Source: Sphingobacteriales bacterium (GTDB lineage: Bacteria > Bacteroidota > Bacteroidia > Sphingobacteriales > Sphingobacteriaceae). Taken from it: a DNA stretch of 64,000 nucleotides. Below, piece after piece: positions 8,752 through 17,803 of the stretch. The stretch's first letter is position 1, and the number at the start of each line of letters is the position of its first letter. A model generated the notes under the pieces. It made no database searches. It was not told where the DNA came from and worked only from the letters and a program-made list of their open reading frames with translations. A program made the translations under genes and the position numbers. Location of the stretch: the NCBI GenBank assembly GCA_014763615.1, contig JACXVB010000012.1, forward strand, positions 1 to 64,000. The letters are read 5' to 3'.

Positions 8752-10008
8752 ATGAAACGACTTTTCCTCCTTATATTTTTCTGTCTTTTTGCAGCTCATA
8801 GCTTTGCATCGTCTATCCTAATTAATATGGATGAGCAACAAAGTAATCATTTAAAGGCTTATGGCATAGCTTATTGGGTTCTAAAAAAAGGGATGGAAGT
8901 AGATTGGTTACTCAATTATAGGGGTGGAAGTTTCTTGATTATATATGATCAAACGATTGAAAATGAATTGAAAATAAGAGGCGTAAGTTATGAGGTAATA
9001 CCTGATGCAAAGGTGAATGTTATTTTAACGGAAATCAATAATCCAGAAGTAAACATGGATATGGTAAAGTTAGAAAAAGCACCTAAAATTGCCGTTTACT
9101 CACCAAAAAATAAGCTCCCTTGGGATGATGCCGTCACCATGGTACTTACCTATGCCGAAATTCCTTATGAGGTAATTTATGATGATGAAGTCATTGGTGG
9201 AAAACTTCCTGAATATGATTGGTTGCACTTACATCACGAAGATTTTACTGGCCAATATGGTCGCTTTTGGGCAAATTACAGAAATGCAGCTTGGTATCAA
9301 GAAGATGTGAAAGAGCAGGAAGCTAGAGCGAAAAGATTAGGCTTCAAAAAAGTATCGCAAATGAAATTGGCTGTGGCCGAAAAAATAAGAGATTTTTGTG
9401 CGGGTGGTGGATTTTTATTTGCCATGTGCTCTGGTACCGATAGTTTTGACATCGCTTTGGCTGCCGCCGGAATAGACATTTGCGAGAGTATGTTTGATGG
9501 CGATGGTATAACCCCAAACGCACAATCAAAATTAGATTTTAGCCAAACTTTTGCTTTCCAAAACTTTAAATTGGATTTAAATCCGATGGATTATGAGTTT
9601 TCTGATATCGATGTTACCAATACCCGCCAAGTAGATCGGGCGCATGATTATTTTACTTTGTTTGATTTTTCTGCCAAATGGGATGTAGTGCCTTCTATGC
9701 TCACCCAAAATCAGGAGAAAGTGATTAAAGGTTTCATGGGACAAACTACCGCTTTCAAAGGATCATTATTGAAACCAAATGTACTGGTAATGGGAGAGTT
9801 AAAATCTGCGGGTGAAGCCCGATACATCCATGGCGAATATGGTAAAGGACAATGGACTTTCTACGGCGGTCATGACCCTGAAGATTACCAGCATTTAGTT
9901 GGCGACCCTCCTACCGATTTAAGTTTATATCCTAATTCTCCAGGTTATCGATTAATCCTAAATAACATTCTTTTTCCGGCAGCAAAGAAGAAGAAGCAAA
10001 AGACTTAA
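8752..10008 (+). CDS. exported protein of unknown function (often labelled asparagine synthetase B)
   Basis: A 418-residue protein with a signal peptide (residues 1-19, ending HSFAS). It contains HLHHEDFTGQYGRF (about 161-174) and AGGGFLFAMCSGTDSFD (about 223-239). The Gly-rich loop with Cys recalls a class I glutamine-amidotransferase or ThuA-like fold. Similar Bacteroidota proteins are, as I recall, labelled asparagine synthetase B. I see no ATP-pyrophosphatase motif (SGGxDS) and no N-terminal nucleophilic Cys, so that name is not supported by the sequence. A late GEYGKGQWTFYGGHDPEDYQH motif is conserved-looking. It is followed by truC on the same strand after 59 bases. Confidence 0.65.
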   Translation: MKRLFLLIFFCLFAAHSFASSILINMDEQQSNHLKAYGIAYWVLKKGMEVDWLLNYRGGSFLIIYDQTIENELKIRGVSYEVIPDAKVNVILTEINNPEVNMDMVKLEKAPKIAVYSPKNKLPWDDAVTMVLTYAEIPYEVIYDDEVIGGKLPEYDWLHLHHEDFTGQYGRFWANYRNAAWYQEDVKEQEARAKRLGFKKVSQMKLAVAEKIRDFCAGGGFLFAMCSGTDSFDIALAAAGIDICESMFDGDGITPNAQSKLDFSQTFAFQNFKLDLNPMDYEFSDIDVTNTRQVDRAHDYFTLFDFSAKWDVVPSMLTQNQEKVIKGFMGQTTAFKGSLLKPNVLVMGELKSAGEARYIHGEYGKGQWTFYGGHDPEDYQHLVGDPPTDLSLYPNSPGYRLILNNILFPAAKKKKQKT

Positions 10009-10009
10009 T

Positions 10010-10017
10010 TATCTTTG
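10010..10017 (+). promoter_or_regulatory. putative -7 promoter element of truC
   Basis: TATCTTTG matches the TAnnTTTG consensus and begins two bases after the preceding stop codon, 50 bases before the truC ATG. No clear -33 TTG was found. Confidence 0.4.
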
Positions 10018-10067
10018 CCGAAAAACAGCAAGCTTTTGGCATTCGGCCAAGAGTTTCCATTTAAGAA

Positions 10068-10745
10068 ATGTTAGAAATTCTTTATCAGGATGAATATATC
10101 GCAGCCATCAACAAACCGCATGGTTTATTAGTGCATCAATCTTCCATTGCTCGTGATGCCGAAGAATTTGCATTACAATTACTGAGAGATCAAATCGGGA
10201 AAAATGTTTGGCCAGCTCATCGTTTAGATAGAAAAACAAGCGGCGTTCTACTATTTGCTTTAGATGCAGAAACCAATAAATTATTGATGACTTTATTCAG
10301 AGAAAACCAGATACAAAAACGTTATTTAGCGTTGGTTAGAGGCTTTTTTCCTGATGAATTAGCAATTGATTATCCATTGAGAAAAGAAAACGGAAACTTA
10401 CAAGAAGCCTTTACCAAAGTGAAATTGATAGAAAAGTTTGAAGTAGCTTTTCAAATTGGTGAGCACCTAACTTCTAGATATTCTTTAGTGGAAGCACTTC
10501 CTGAAACTGGTAGGATGCACCAAATCAGGAAACATTTAGCCCATGTGATGCATCCGATTATTGGAGATAGACCTCATGGTTGTAACAAACAAAATCGCTA
10601 TTTTAAAAGCGAATTTCAGATGGAAACCATGCTTTTACACGCTGCTGAATTAAATTTTAAGCATCCTTATAACCAAAAAGAACTCTCCATTAAAGCTCAA
10701 ATTCAACCAGAATTTGAGCGGACTTTAAATTTATTGCGAGGCTAA
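10068..10745 (+). CDS. truC: tRNA pseudouridine(65) synthase TruC-like (RluA family)
   Basis: A 225-residue pseudouridine synthase. It begins MLEILYQDEY like E. coli TruC and keeps the catalytic block AHRLDRKTSGVLL with D54 at the same position. QIQKRY and GRMHQIRKHLAH follow, and then HPIIGDRPHG. TruC modifies U65 of certain tRNAs. It lacks an S4 RNA-binding domain, as TruC does. Another RluA-type substrate cannot be ruled out from sequence alone. Confidence 0.87.
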   Translation: MLEILYQDEYIAAINKPHGLLVHQSSIARDAEEFALQLLRDQIGKNVWPAHRLDRKTSGVLLFALDAETNKLLMTLFRENQIQKRYLALVRGFFPDELAIDYPLRKENGNLQEAFTKVKLIEKFEVAFQIGEHLTSRYSLVEALPETGRMHQIRKHLAHVMHPIIGDRPHGCNKQNRYFKSEFQMETMLLHAAELNFKHPYNQKELSIKAQIQPEFERTLNLLRG

Positions 10746-10949
10746 ATAGCCTCATTATAAATTCATTCTTTTTAATCTATCAGTTTTTTTACATTTTAAA
10801 AAACTTAACGAGCTCTTGTTTTCCAAAGCCTTAGGCTAAAAATCAGGAAGCTTTTAGAAAAAGACTTTATGCTAAAGCAATTTTTAATATCTTAGTCTTT
10901 TATACACTATTATAAATTTGATTTAACACTTAAAAAACAACAATCTTAA

Positions 10950-12428
10950 ATGAGTTTATTTGTAAAAAAATCAATTGATCAACTTCTCGCAGATTCTGCC
11001 GAATCGGAAAAGACCTTAAAACGGACACTGACTGCCGGATCTTTGGTTGCCTTAGGAATTGGGGCAATTATTGGTGCGGGATTATTTGTGAGAACGGCTG
11101 CAGCTATTGCACAACATTCAGGACCATCAGTTACATTAGGTTTCCTTTTAGCTTCTTTAGGCTGCGCTTTAGCAGGTTTATGTTATGCAGAACTTTCCTC
11201 TTCTATTCCAATTGCAGGAAGTGCTTATACTTATAGTTATGCAACTATGGGCGAGTTAGTGGCTTGGATTATTGGCTGGGATTTAATTTTGGAATACGCC
11301 GTAGGTGCGGCAACTGTTGGAATTGCTTGGAGTGAATACCTCAATAAATTATTAGAAAGCATATTACATATCGCTCCTATTCCTTATGAATGGAGTCATT
11401 CCCCTTTTCAAACTAGTTTAGATGGCGTACATGGAATTATTAATTTACCTGCTCTCGGGATTGTTGCTGCATTAACCCTATTGTTGATTAAAGGAACTCA
11501 AGAATCTGCTTTTGTAAATGGTATCATTGTAATTATTAAAGTAACTATTGTGGTGTTGTTTATTATCATTGGCTGGCAGTTCATCAATCCTGCAAATCAT
11601 ACACCATACATTCCAAAACCAACAACTTATACAGACCATCAAGGGATTACTTATAGTTATGGTGGTATTATGGGGATTTTAGGAGCAGCCGGAACTGTAT
11701 TTTTTGCTTTCATTGGTTTTGATGCCGTTTCTACTGCAGCTCAAGAAGCTAAAAATCCTAAAAGAGATATGCCTATTGGTATTTTGGGTTCTTTGGTAAT
11801 CTGTACCATTTTATATGTGTTATTTTCTCATGTACTATCTGGAGTTGCCACTGTAAATGATTTCAGAACAACCGGGCAGGAAGCCTCAGTAGCATTTGCT
11901 ATTGAAAAATACATGACTGGCTATGCTTGGTTAGCTCAATTTGTAACTGTGGCCATTCTATTCGGATTCTCTTCCGTGATTTTAGTGATGCTATTAGGTC
12001 AATCCAGAGTATTTTATTCTATGAGTGCCGATGGTTTAATGCCTAAAATATTCAGCGATTTACATCCAAAATATAAAACTCCATATAAAGCCAACTTATT
12101 AATTTTGGTATTAGTAGGTTTATTTGCGGCTTTTGTTCCAGGAGATATTGTGGGAGATATGACTAGTATTGGAACATTATTTGCCTTTATGCTGGTTTGC
12201 GCTGCGGTAATAATTTTAAGAAAAACAGATCCAGATTTGCCTCGTCAGTTCAAAACACCTTGGGTTCCATTTATTCCGATTGCAGGAATTGTAGTTTGCG
12301 GTGCCATGATTTTTGGCTTAGGATGGATTAATTGGTTGCGATTAATCGGTTGGTTATTAATCGGGTTTATTATTTACTTCGGTTATAGCAGACATCATTC
12401 TTTACTTGGTAAACAAGAGAAAAAATAA
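10950..12428 (+). CDS. APC-superfamily amino-acid permease (cationic amino-acid transporter type)
   Basis: A 492-residue inner-membrane transporter with about 12 predicted membrane helices. The N-terminal LVALGIGAIIGAGLFVRT (about residues 33-50) is the substrate/backbone-binding unwound helix 1 motif of APC permeases. The helix 6 region FFAFIGFDAVSTAAQEAKNP is the typical FxGFD motif of the CAT/YfnA branch. It likely imports amino acids by proton symport; the exact substrate cannot be read. It stands alone, with a 204-base leader region and a terminator just downstream. Confidence 0.9.
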   Translation: MSLFVKKSIDQLLADSAESEKTLKRTLTAGSLVALGIGAIIGAGLFVRTAAAIAQHSGPSVTLGFLLASLGCALAGLCYAELSSSIPIAGSAYTYSYATMGELVAWIIGWDLILEYAVGAATVGIAWSEYLNKLLESILHIAPIPYEWSHSPFQTSLDGVHGIINLPALGIVAALTLLLIKGTQESAFVNGIIVIIKVTIVVLFIIIGWQFINPANHTPYIPKPTTYTDHQGITYSYGGIMGILGAAGTVFFAFIGFDAVSTAAQEAKNPKRDMPIGILGSLVICTILYVLFSHVLSGVATVNDFRTTGQEASVAFAIEKYMTGYAWLAQFVTVAILFGFSSVILVMLLGQSRVFYSMSADGLMPKIFSDLHPKYKTPYKANLLILVLVGLFAAFVPGDIVGDMTSIGTLFAFMLVCAAVIILRKTDPDLPRQFKTPWVPFIPIAGIVVCGAMIFGLGWINWLRLIGWLLIGFIIYFGYSRHHSLLGKQEKK

Positions 12429-12449
12429 ATCTCCATATTTATGATTTAG

Positions 12450-12481
12450 AAAAGGTCTGATGGATTCATCAGACCTTTTTT
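12450..12481. terminator. intrinsic terminator after the amino-acid permease gene
   Basis: A 13-bp stem (AAAAGGTCTGATG paired with CATCAGACCTTTT) with a 4-nt loop, followed by T residues. Confidence 0.88.
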
Positions 12482-12552
12482 GTGAAAAGATTTCTCTGAT
12501 ACAACCATTGATTTTAGTTTATTTTGTAAATTGAAATTTCAACAAACCACAC

Positions 12553-13125
12553 ATGACAAATTTATTCAGCTTTAAAGAGATTCTTTCTGTGACCATGATT
12601 CTCTTTGCCATTATTGATATTTTAGGTTCTATTCCTGTAATTATTCAGTTAAGGCAAAAAGCAGGTCATATCCAATCAGAAAAAGCTACCATGGTTTCTT
12701 TGCTGCTGATGGTTGTTTTCCTGTTTCTTGGGGATGGTTTACTGAGTATTATTGGTTTAGATATATCTTCTTTTGCCATTGCGGGTTCTATCGTAATTTT
12801 CATTATTGCTATGGAAATGGTTTTAGGCATCAATTTCTTTAAAGAAGAAATCCCCGAAGCTGTTTCTATCGTTCCCTTAGCTTTCCCTTTAATTGCCGGA
12901 GCTGGCACCATGACTACGCTCCTCTCGCTAAAAGCAGAATATGCTACTCCAAATATTGTGGTAGGCATTATTCTCAATATGCTTTTTGTTTATATCGTCC
13001 TCAAAAACTCCATGCGTATAGAAAAACTTTTCGGACCAACAGGCTTACATATTTTAAGAAAAGCTTTTGGAATTATTCTGTTGGCTATCGCGATTAAGCT
13101 CTTTAGAAATAATACGGGGTTGTAG
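12553..13125 (+). CDS. MarC family integral membrane protein
   Basis: A 190-residue protein with about six hydrophobic segments and the MarC/YchE family layout. The N-terminal segment contains FAIIDILGSIPVI (the family D-P/G-x-G-x-xP-type motif), and the middle has VPLAFPLIAGAGTMTTLLSL. The family was once linked to multiple antibiotic resistance in enterobacteria, but that has not held up and its role is unknown. It converges with the RNA methyltransferase gene eight bases downstream. Confidence 0.88.
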   Translation: MTNLFSFKEILSVTMILFAIIDILGSIPVIIQLRQKAGHIQSEKATMVSLLLMVVFLFLGDGLLSIIGLDISSFAIAGSIVIFIIAMEMVLGINFFKEEIPEAVSIVPLAFPLIAGAGTMTTLLSLKAEYATPNIVVGIILNMLFVYIVLKNSMRIEKLFGPTGLHILRKAFGIILLAIAIKLFRNNTGL

Positions 13126-13133
13126 ATTTTGAC

Positions 13134-14300
13134 TTAATTTTTCCTCACCAACCTCGCTACAAACATCGTATCGGCTTTGGCTTCATAACCTTTTAAAAGG
13201 CTTTGTTGCGCTACTTTTAAATCAAATTGCTGGCATAACCAATTGACTTGATCTTCATTTTCTGCTTTAAAAACAGAGCAAGTGATGTAAATTAAAGGTT
13301 TTCCGGGTTTCAGGTATTTTACTACGTTTGTGGCGATTTTTCTTTGCAACTCAGTAAAGAATTTAATCTTGTGTGTAGCAAACTGAGCAATCATTTCTGG
13401 GGTTCTGCCCCAAGTGCCAGAACCGCTGCAAGGTGCATCAAAAATAATCCCATCAAACTCGTAATCGTGTAAAAACAAATCCTGATTTTCGGTTAAATCG
13501 AAACACTTTCTTTGGTAATTTCTAATTCCTGCCAAAGCAAAACGCTCTTTCAAATTCTCTAAAATAGATTCTCGATTATCAGAAACTAATAGTTTGATAT
13601 CCGGTTGTTCATCATACAATAACAGAGATTTACCTCCAGAAGCCGCACAGCAATCCCACCATTTATCCCATTTTTGAGGTTTAAAAAACTCCCCAACTTT
13701 TTGAGAGGAAATATCTTGAACTTCATAAATTCCTTTATCAGTAATTACCTGATCTAATTTGGTGCCATTAGGTAAAGCAAAAGTTTGCATATTGATGGTC
13801 TGAAACCTGATTTCAGCATCAGCCAAAAGCTTAGCTACTCGTTTTTCTTGTCCACGTTTTACACGGATAAATAAATCGGGTTGAATAAAGAAGGAACGGA
13901 AGAATTTAGGAGACTCTATTTCATCTGAAAGTTCATGAGCAAAAGGGAAAACATTTGCCAAAGCAAAATCGGGATATTGCTGTTTCAACAACATCAATTT
14001 CTCTTCTAAAGAAAGATGAATATGCGCATCCCAATCGGGTTTAAAATAATTTAAGAAAGAATTTCCTTGCTCATTACATAAAAACTCAGCAACTATCAAA
14101 CGTTCTTCGGTACTTTCATTTTCTAAAACCTTACCCAACCTAAAATAATTGTAAACCAAACGACTAGCTATTCGCCTATCCTTTGATCCCATTTGTTTAT
14201 TTTGCCGATAGTATTGCGCTAAAAAACGATGCAGCGGCTGATCAAGAGCATATTGTGCTAAAATATTCTGGAATGTGCTGAGTTGGTGGATGGCTTTCAT
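13134..14300 (-). CDS. RsmB/NOP-type rRNA m5C methyltransferase
   Basis: A 388-residue class I SAM-dependent RNA methyltransferase. SAM-binding motif I is WDCCAASGGKSLLLYD (about residues 214-229). Motif IV is FDAPCSGSGTWGRTPE (about 286-301), and motif VI is YITCSVFKAENEDQV. The last two carry the two Cys that act in C5 methylation of cytosine. The N-terminal part resembles the NusB-like/RsmB arrangement but is shorter. It is last of a three-gene run behind guaA and a lipoprotein gene, one base downstream of the latter. Confidence 0.88.
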   Translation of the reverse strand: MKAIHQLSTFQNILAQYALDQPLHRFLAQYYRQNKQMGSKDRRIASRLVYNYFRLGKVLENESTEERLIVAEFLCNEQGNSFLNYFKPDWDAHIHLSLEEKLMLLKQQYPDFALANVFPFAHELSDEIESPKFFRSFFIQPDLFIRVKRGQEKRVAKLLADAEIRFQTINMQTFALPNGTKLDQVITDKGIYEVQDISSQKVGEFFKPQKWDKWWDCCAASGGKSLLLYDEQPDIKLLVSDNRESILENLKERFALAGIRNYQRKCFDLTENQDLFLHDYEFDGIIFDAPCSGSGTWGRTPEMIAQFATHKIKFFTELQRKIATNVVKYLKPGKPLIYITCSVFKAENEDQVNWLCQQFDLKVAQQSLLKGYEAKADTMFVARLVRKN

Positions 14301-14301
14301 C

Positions 14302-15570
14302 CTAATTCACTTTTTTAAGTTTTCCGGTTTCAAACTTCATCATCATCAGGCTGGTATTGTAATAACCATTTTTTGCATCTCGCTTAAATTTAAAACCATT
14401 TTCAATCCCATTTAAAGTTTCTTGATCTAAAAAACTCATGAAATTTTCGCCTTTTTCACTCATCAATTTCCCAAAATAATAGCCAATATCAAATCCTTTA
14501 AAAGAAAACTCACTGGGCTCTAAAGAAAAACTTGCCCGATATTTCTTCACAAAATCAGCCACTCTGGTAGAGCTATAATCTAACTGATAAGATGAAGTGA
14601 TGTAAGCATCCAATTTTTCTAAAACGCCATAATCTAAGAAACTAAGTTTTGCCCAGTTGGGATGCCCAATAACGGCAATTTGATAAGTACTACTCAAATC
14701 TTGTAGCGTGGGTAAAATAGACATCAAAAAAGTTCGATTTGTGGCAGGCAAAACAATCACATTTAAACCTACGGGACTTAAATATTTAAAAACGCGATCA
14801 TTACCTACCGCTTTGATTCCAATCTCCGTTAATGGAATCCCTTTAGCTAAACTATCCATTCCCTTCTTAAACGGAACCGCATACTTATACTCATCAGCCT
14901 GTCCGCTTCTAATGATAATCACTTTTTTAGGCTTTAGCCGATTCTTGATAAACTCCGCAGCTTTATAACTATGTAGTTCTAAGGCATTATTGATAGAAAT
15001 GAGATAAGGATTCTGGAATAAATCTGGATCTGAGGCTGCCAAAGGCGATACCATTGGAAGCTGTAAATTTCTACTGTAAACAGAGAAAGTTTTTATTCCA
15101 CTCGGAAACACCGGACCAACAACCAAATCTGAAGATTTGACTTCGCCTTTTGCTGCCAAAGTACCTAAATGCCGCGGGTCGTCTTTTGAATCAAAAACTT
15201 GTAATTTAAAGTTGATACCATTATGCTGATGCGCAATAGAATCCAAACCCATTTTAAAGCCTTGATAGAAATCAATCGCGATTTCAGACTTTTTCAAATC
15301 TTGTGAAGTTGCGGTTTGGTAATCTACCTCATCTAAATCAAAAGGTAAAATCATAGAAATAGTCATTTCTTTGATTTCCTTTTTCTTTTCTACACTAGGA
15401 TTTTCTTTTTTTACCGTTGCTTTCTCTTTAGATGGTTGAACAACAGGTGTTGGATTTCTAGGTGTTGGTGTAGTTTTAGGCGAACAAGCACTTAAAAACC
15501 ACATTAAACCTAAAAAACCTAAAATCTTATTCCCACTCGATAGTTGCAGGTGGTTTAGAACTGATATCAT
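14302..15570 (-). CDS. lipoprotein with periplasmic binding (LpoA/Leu-binding-like) fold
   Basis: A 422-residue probable lipoprotein. The N-terminus has hydrophobic [14 protein letters not shown] with a lipobox Cys at about residue 29. A Pro/Thr/Lys-rich linker follows (30-67), then a domain starting [14 protein letters not shown]. That domain resembles type I periplasmic binding proteins of amino-acid ABC systems and LpoA-like penicillin-binding-protein activators. No ABC permease or ATPase is nearby, so uptake is doubtful and an envelope role is an inference. The first ATG lies inside the last 44 bases of guaA, implying translational coupling. The n-region is long, so a later non-ATG start is possible. 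Confidence 0.72.
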   Translation of the reverse strand: MISVLNHLQLSSGNKILGFLGLMWFLSACSPKTTPTPRNPTPVVQPSKEKATVKKENPSVEKKKEIKEMTISMILPFDLDEVDYQTATSQDLKKSEIAIDFYQGFKMGLDSIAHQHNGINFKLQVFDSKDDPRHLGTLAAKGEVKSSDLVVGPVFPSGIKTFSVYSRNLQLPMVSPLAASDPDLFQNPYLISINNALELHSYKAAEFIKNRLKPKKVIIIRSGQADEYKYAVPFKKGMDSLAKGIPLTEIGIKAVGNDRVFKYLSPVGLNVIVLPATNRTFLMSILPTLQDLSSTYQIAVIGHPNWAKLSFLDYGVLEKLDAYITSSYQLDYSSTRVADFVKKYRASFSLEPSEFSFKGFDIGYYFGKLMSEKGENFMSFLDQETLNGIENGFKFKRDAKNGYYNTSLMMMKFETGKLKKVN

Positions 15571-17059
15571 ATACTACTCGGTTTACTCCTTTGATATTAT
15601 TGATGATCTCATTAGAAATTTTAGCCAGTAACTCGTAAGGTAAATGACTCCAATCCGCAGTCATGCCATCTACAGATTCTACTGCTCGTAAGGCCACCAC
15701 ATTTTCGTAAGTACGCTCATCGCCCATTACCCCTACAGATTGTACCGGTAAATAAATTGCTCCAGCCTGCCAAACTTTATCATACCAACCAGCATTTTTT
15801 AAATTCTGAATATAAATATGATCGGCTTCTTGCAATATAGCCACTTTTTCTGGAGTAATGTCTCCGAGAATTCTGATGGCTAAACCTGGACCAGGAAAGG
15901 GATGACGACCCAAAATATCATCAGGCAAACCTAATGCTTTACCTACCCTACGTACTTCATCTTTAAATAAAGATTTTAGGGGCTCTACCACTTTCAGCTT
16001 CATAAAATCGGGCAAACCGCCTACATTATGATGTGATTTGATAGTAGCAGATGGACCTCCATTCACCGAAACCGACTCGATGACATCGGGATAAATAGTA
16101 CCTTGAGCTAGCCATTTTACGTCTGTTATCTCATGCGCTTCATCGTCAAATACTTCAATAAAAACCCTGCCAATTGCTTTTCTTTTTTGTTCCGGATCTG
16201 ATAAACCTTTTAAAGCATCATAAAATCGTTGCTTAGCATCCACTCCCTTCACATTTAAACCTAGATTTTTATAAGAATCTAAAACTGAAGAAAACTCATT
16301 TTTCCTTAGCAATCCATTATCCACAAAAATACAATGTAGATTTTTACCAATAGCTTGATGCAAAATCAACGCAGCTACTGATGAATCTACTCCTCCAGAT
16401 AAACCTAAAACCACTTTATCATCTTGCAGCTGATGTTTTAACGCTTCGATAGTTTCTTCGGCAAAAGCAAAAGGTGTCCAATCTTGTGAGCAACCGCAAA
16501 TATCAACTAAAAAGTTTTGTAAAAGCTGCTTTCCATCCGTAGAGTGTGTTACCTCAGGATGAAACTGAATGCCGTAAGTTTGGGTATTTTTAATCTGATA
16601 AGCAGCCACTTTTACAGTATCTGTACTGGCAATAATTTCAAAATTATCAGGAATATCTTTGATGGTATCGCCATGAGACATCCACACTTGCGAGCGGGAA
16701 GGCAAATGATTCATCAATGTATTATTGCTATGAATGTACTCTAAATTGGCTCTACCATATTCTCTAATCTCTGAGGGAGTTACATTTCCGCCGGAATGTT
16801 GAGCAATATATTGTGCCCCATAACAAACACCCAAAAGTGGCAATTTACCATGAAATTGATGAAAATCTACCTGAGGCGCATCAGCCTGACGAACAGAAGA
16901 CGGACTACCAGAAAGGATAACACCTTTGGTATATTCATCTAACACAGGGATTTTATTAAAAGGATGGATTTCACAATAAACATTCAGTTCTCTCACTCTA
17001 CGAGCAATCAATTGGGTATATTGAGAACCGAAATCGAGGATTAGGATTTTCTCTTGCAT
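15527..17059 (-). CDS. guaA: GMP synthase (glutamine-hydrolysing)
   Basis: Converts XMP, glutamine and ATP to GMP in the cytosol. The 510-residue form starts [20 protein letters not shown], the usual family start. A longer frame to 17128 exists but its extra 23 residues look non-coding. The N-terminal class I glutaminase has C79 in GVCYGAQY and the partner HPEV near residue 170. The ATP-pyrophosphatase P-loop [13 protein letters not shown] is near 220, and the C-terminal dimerisation domain ends PATIEWE. The next gene starts inside its 3' end. Confidence 0.96.
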   Translation of the reverse strand: MQEKILILDFGSQYTQLIARRVRELNVYCEIHPFNKIPVLDEYTKGVILSGSPSSVRQADAPQVDFHQFHGKLPLLGVCYGAQYIAQHSGGNVTPSEIREYGRANLEYIHSNNTLMNHLPSRSQVWMSHGDTIKDIPDNFEIIASTDTVKVAAYQIKNTQTYGIQFHPEVTHSTDGKQLLQNFLVDICGCSQDWTPFAFAEETIEALKHQLQDDKVVLGLSGGVDSSVAALILHQAIGKNLHCIFVDNGLLRKNEFSSVLDSYKNLGLNVKGVDAKQRFYDALKGLSDPEQKRKAIGRVFIEVFDDEAHEITDVKWLAQGTIYPDVIESVSVNGGPSATIKSHHNVGGLPDFMKLKVVEPLKSLFKDEVRRVGKALGLPDDILGRHPFPGPGLAIRILGDITPEKVAILQEADHIYIQNLKNAGWYDKVWQAGAIYLPVQSVGVMGDERTYENVVALRAVESVDGMTADWSHLPYELLAKISNEIINNIKGVNRVVYDISSKPPATIEWE

Positions 17060-17062
17060 GGG

Positions 17063-17070
17063 CAAAGATA
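17063..17070 (-). promoter_or_regulatory. -7-like element abutting the guaA start
   Basis: TATCTTTG on the minus strand ends three bases before the guaA ATG. If used, transcription would begin at or inside the start codon, giving a leaderless or nearly leaderless mRNA. It may equally be a chance match. Confidence 0.35.
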
Positions 17071-17170
17071 AAAATTTATGTCGTCCTGTAGCCGAAAAAT
17101 AGAAATTAGATAGCACTAAAATCCTCAATGATTTGTACTTTTAATCAACATGAAAATAGCCTAATTAACA

Positions 17171-17797
17171 ATGAATTATTTATACCATTTCCTTTTAATT
17201 ATACTGATCTTGCCTTTGCTATTTTCTTGTAACCAAATCCACAATAGAAGCAATGTAATAGCGGCAAAAAAAAGCATTTTAGATACCGGGCAACAATACA
17301 TTGCTTTAGCAAAAGATAGTGTAAAGGTGTTAAAGGATAGTAGCCAAACCTCGAATGAAAACGCTCACATTTTAACTGCCGATACTACTCAAATGGCATC
17401 TTCTCCGGAGGCTTTAGTGGCTTTTGCCCTCACTTTAGAAGGAACACCTTATATTTATGGTGGGCAAAATCCTGAACAAGGTTTTGATAATTCTGGCTTT
17501 GTAAATTACGTTTTCAAACATTTTTCAATTAATGTTCCTCGTTTTAGTGGAGAATTTGCAAATGTCGGTCGTCCGATTGCTTACACAGAAGCTGTACCTG
17601 GAGATATCGTGTTGTTTTCATCTACTGATAGTATCAAAAAAGTAGTTTCGCATATAGGAATCATCACTTCAGAAGTTGGCGAGCAGCCTATAACTTTCAT
17701 TCATGCCTCTTCCGGTAAAGTAAGAGCCGTAACCGTTACACCCATGAACAGCTATTATCAAAAACGATTAATCGGCATCAGAAGCCTCTTCAAATAA
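17171..17797 (+). CDS. NlpC/P60-domain lipoprotein lacking the catalytic cysteine
   Basis: A 208-residue lipoprotein with signal peptide and lipobox LLFSC (Cys20). The NlpC/P60 domain spans about residues 80-208. The family nucleophile in D-C-S-G is replaced: the sequence reads GFDNSGFV with Asn107 (codon AAT). The catalytic histidine (H161 in VSHIGII) and the later polar residue region (FIHASS, H178) remain. Established chemistry of these cell-wall endopeptidases needs the Cys, so this copy should be inactive as a peptidase and may bind muropeptides or regulate a partner. It is followed by an M20 peptidase gene after 6 bases. Confidence 0.85.
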   Translation: MNYLYHFLLIILILPLLFSCNQIHNRSNVIAAKKSILDTGQQYIALAKDSVKVLKDSSQTSNENAHILTADTTQMASSPEALVAFALTLEGTPYIYGGQNPEQGFDNSGFVNYVFKHFSINVPRFSGEFANVGRPIAYTEAVPGDIVLFSSTDSIKKVVSHIGIITSEVGEQPITFIHASSGKVRAVTVTPMNSYYQKRLIGIRSLFK

Positions 17798-17803
17798 ACC
17801 ATC

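Noticed and set aside
10746-10949. Amino-acid-sensing riboswitch in the permease leader
   Set aside because: Only weak complementary stretches were found, with no recognisable aptamer.
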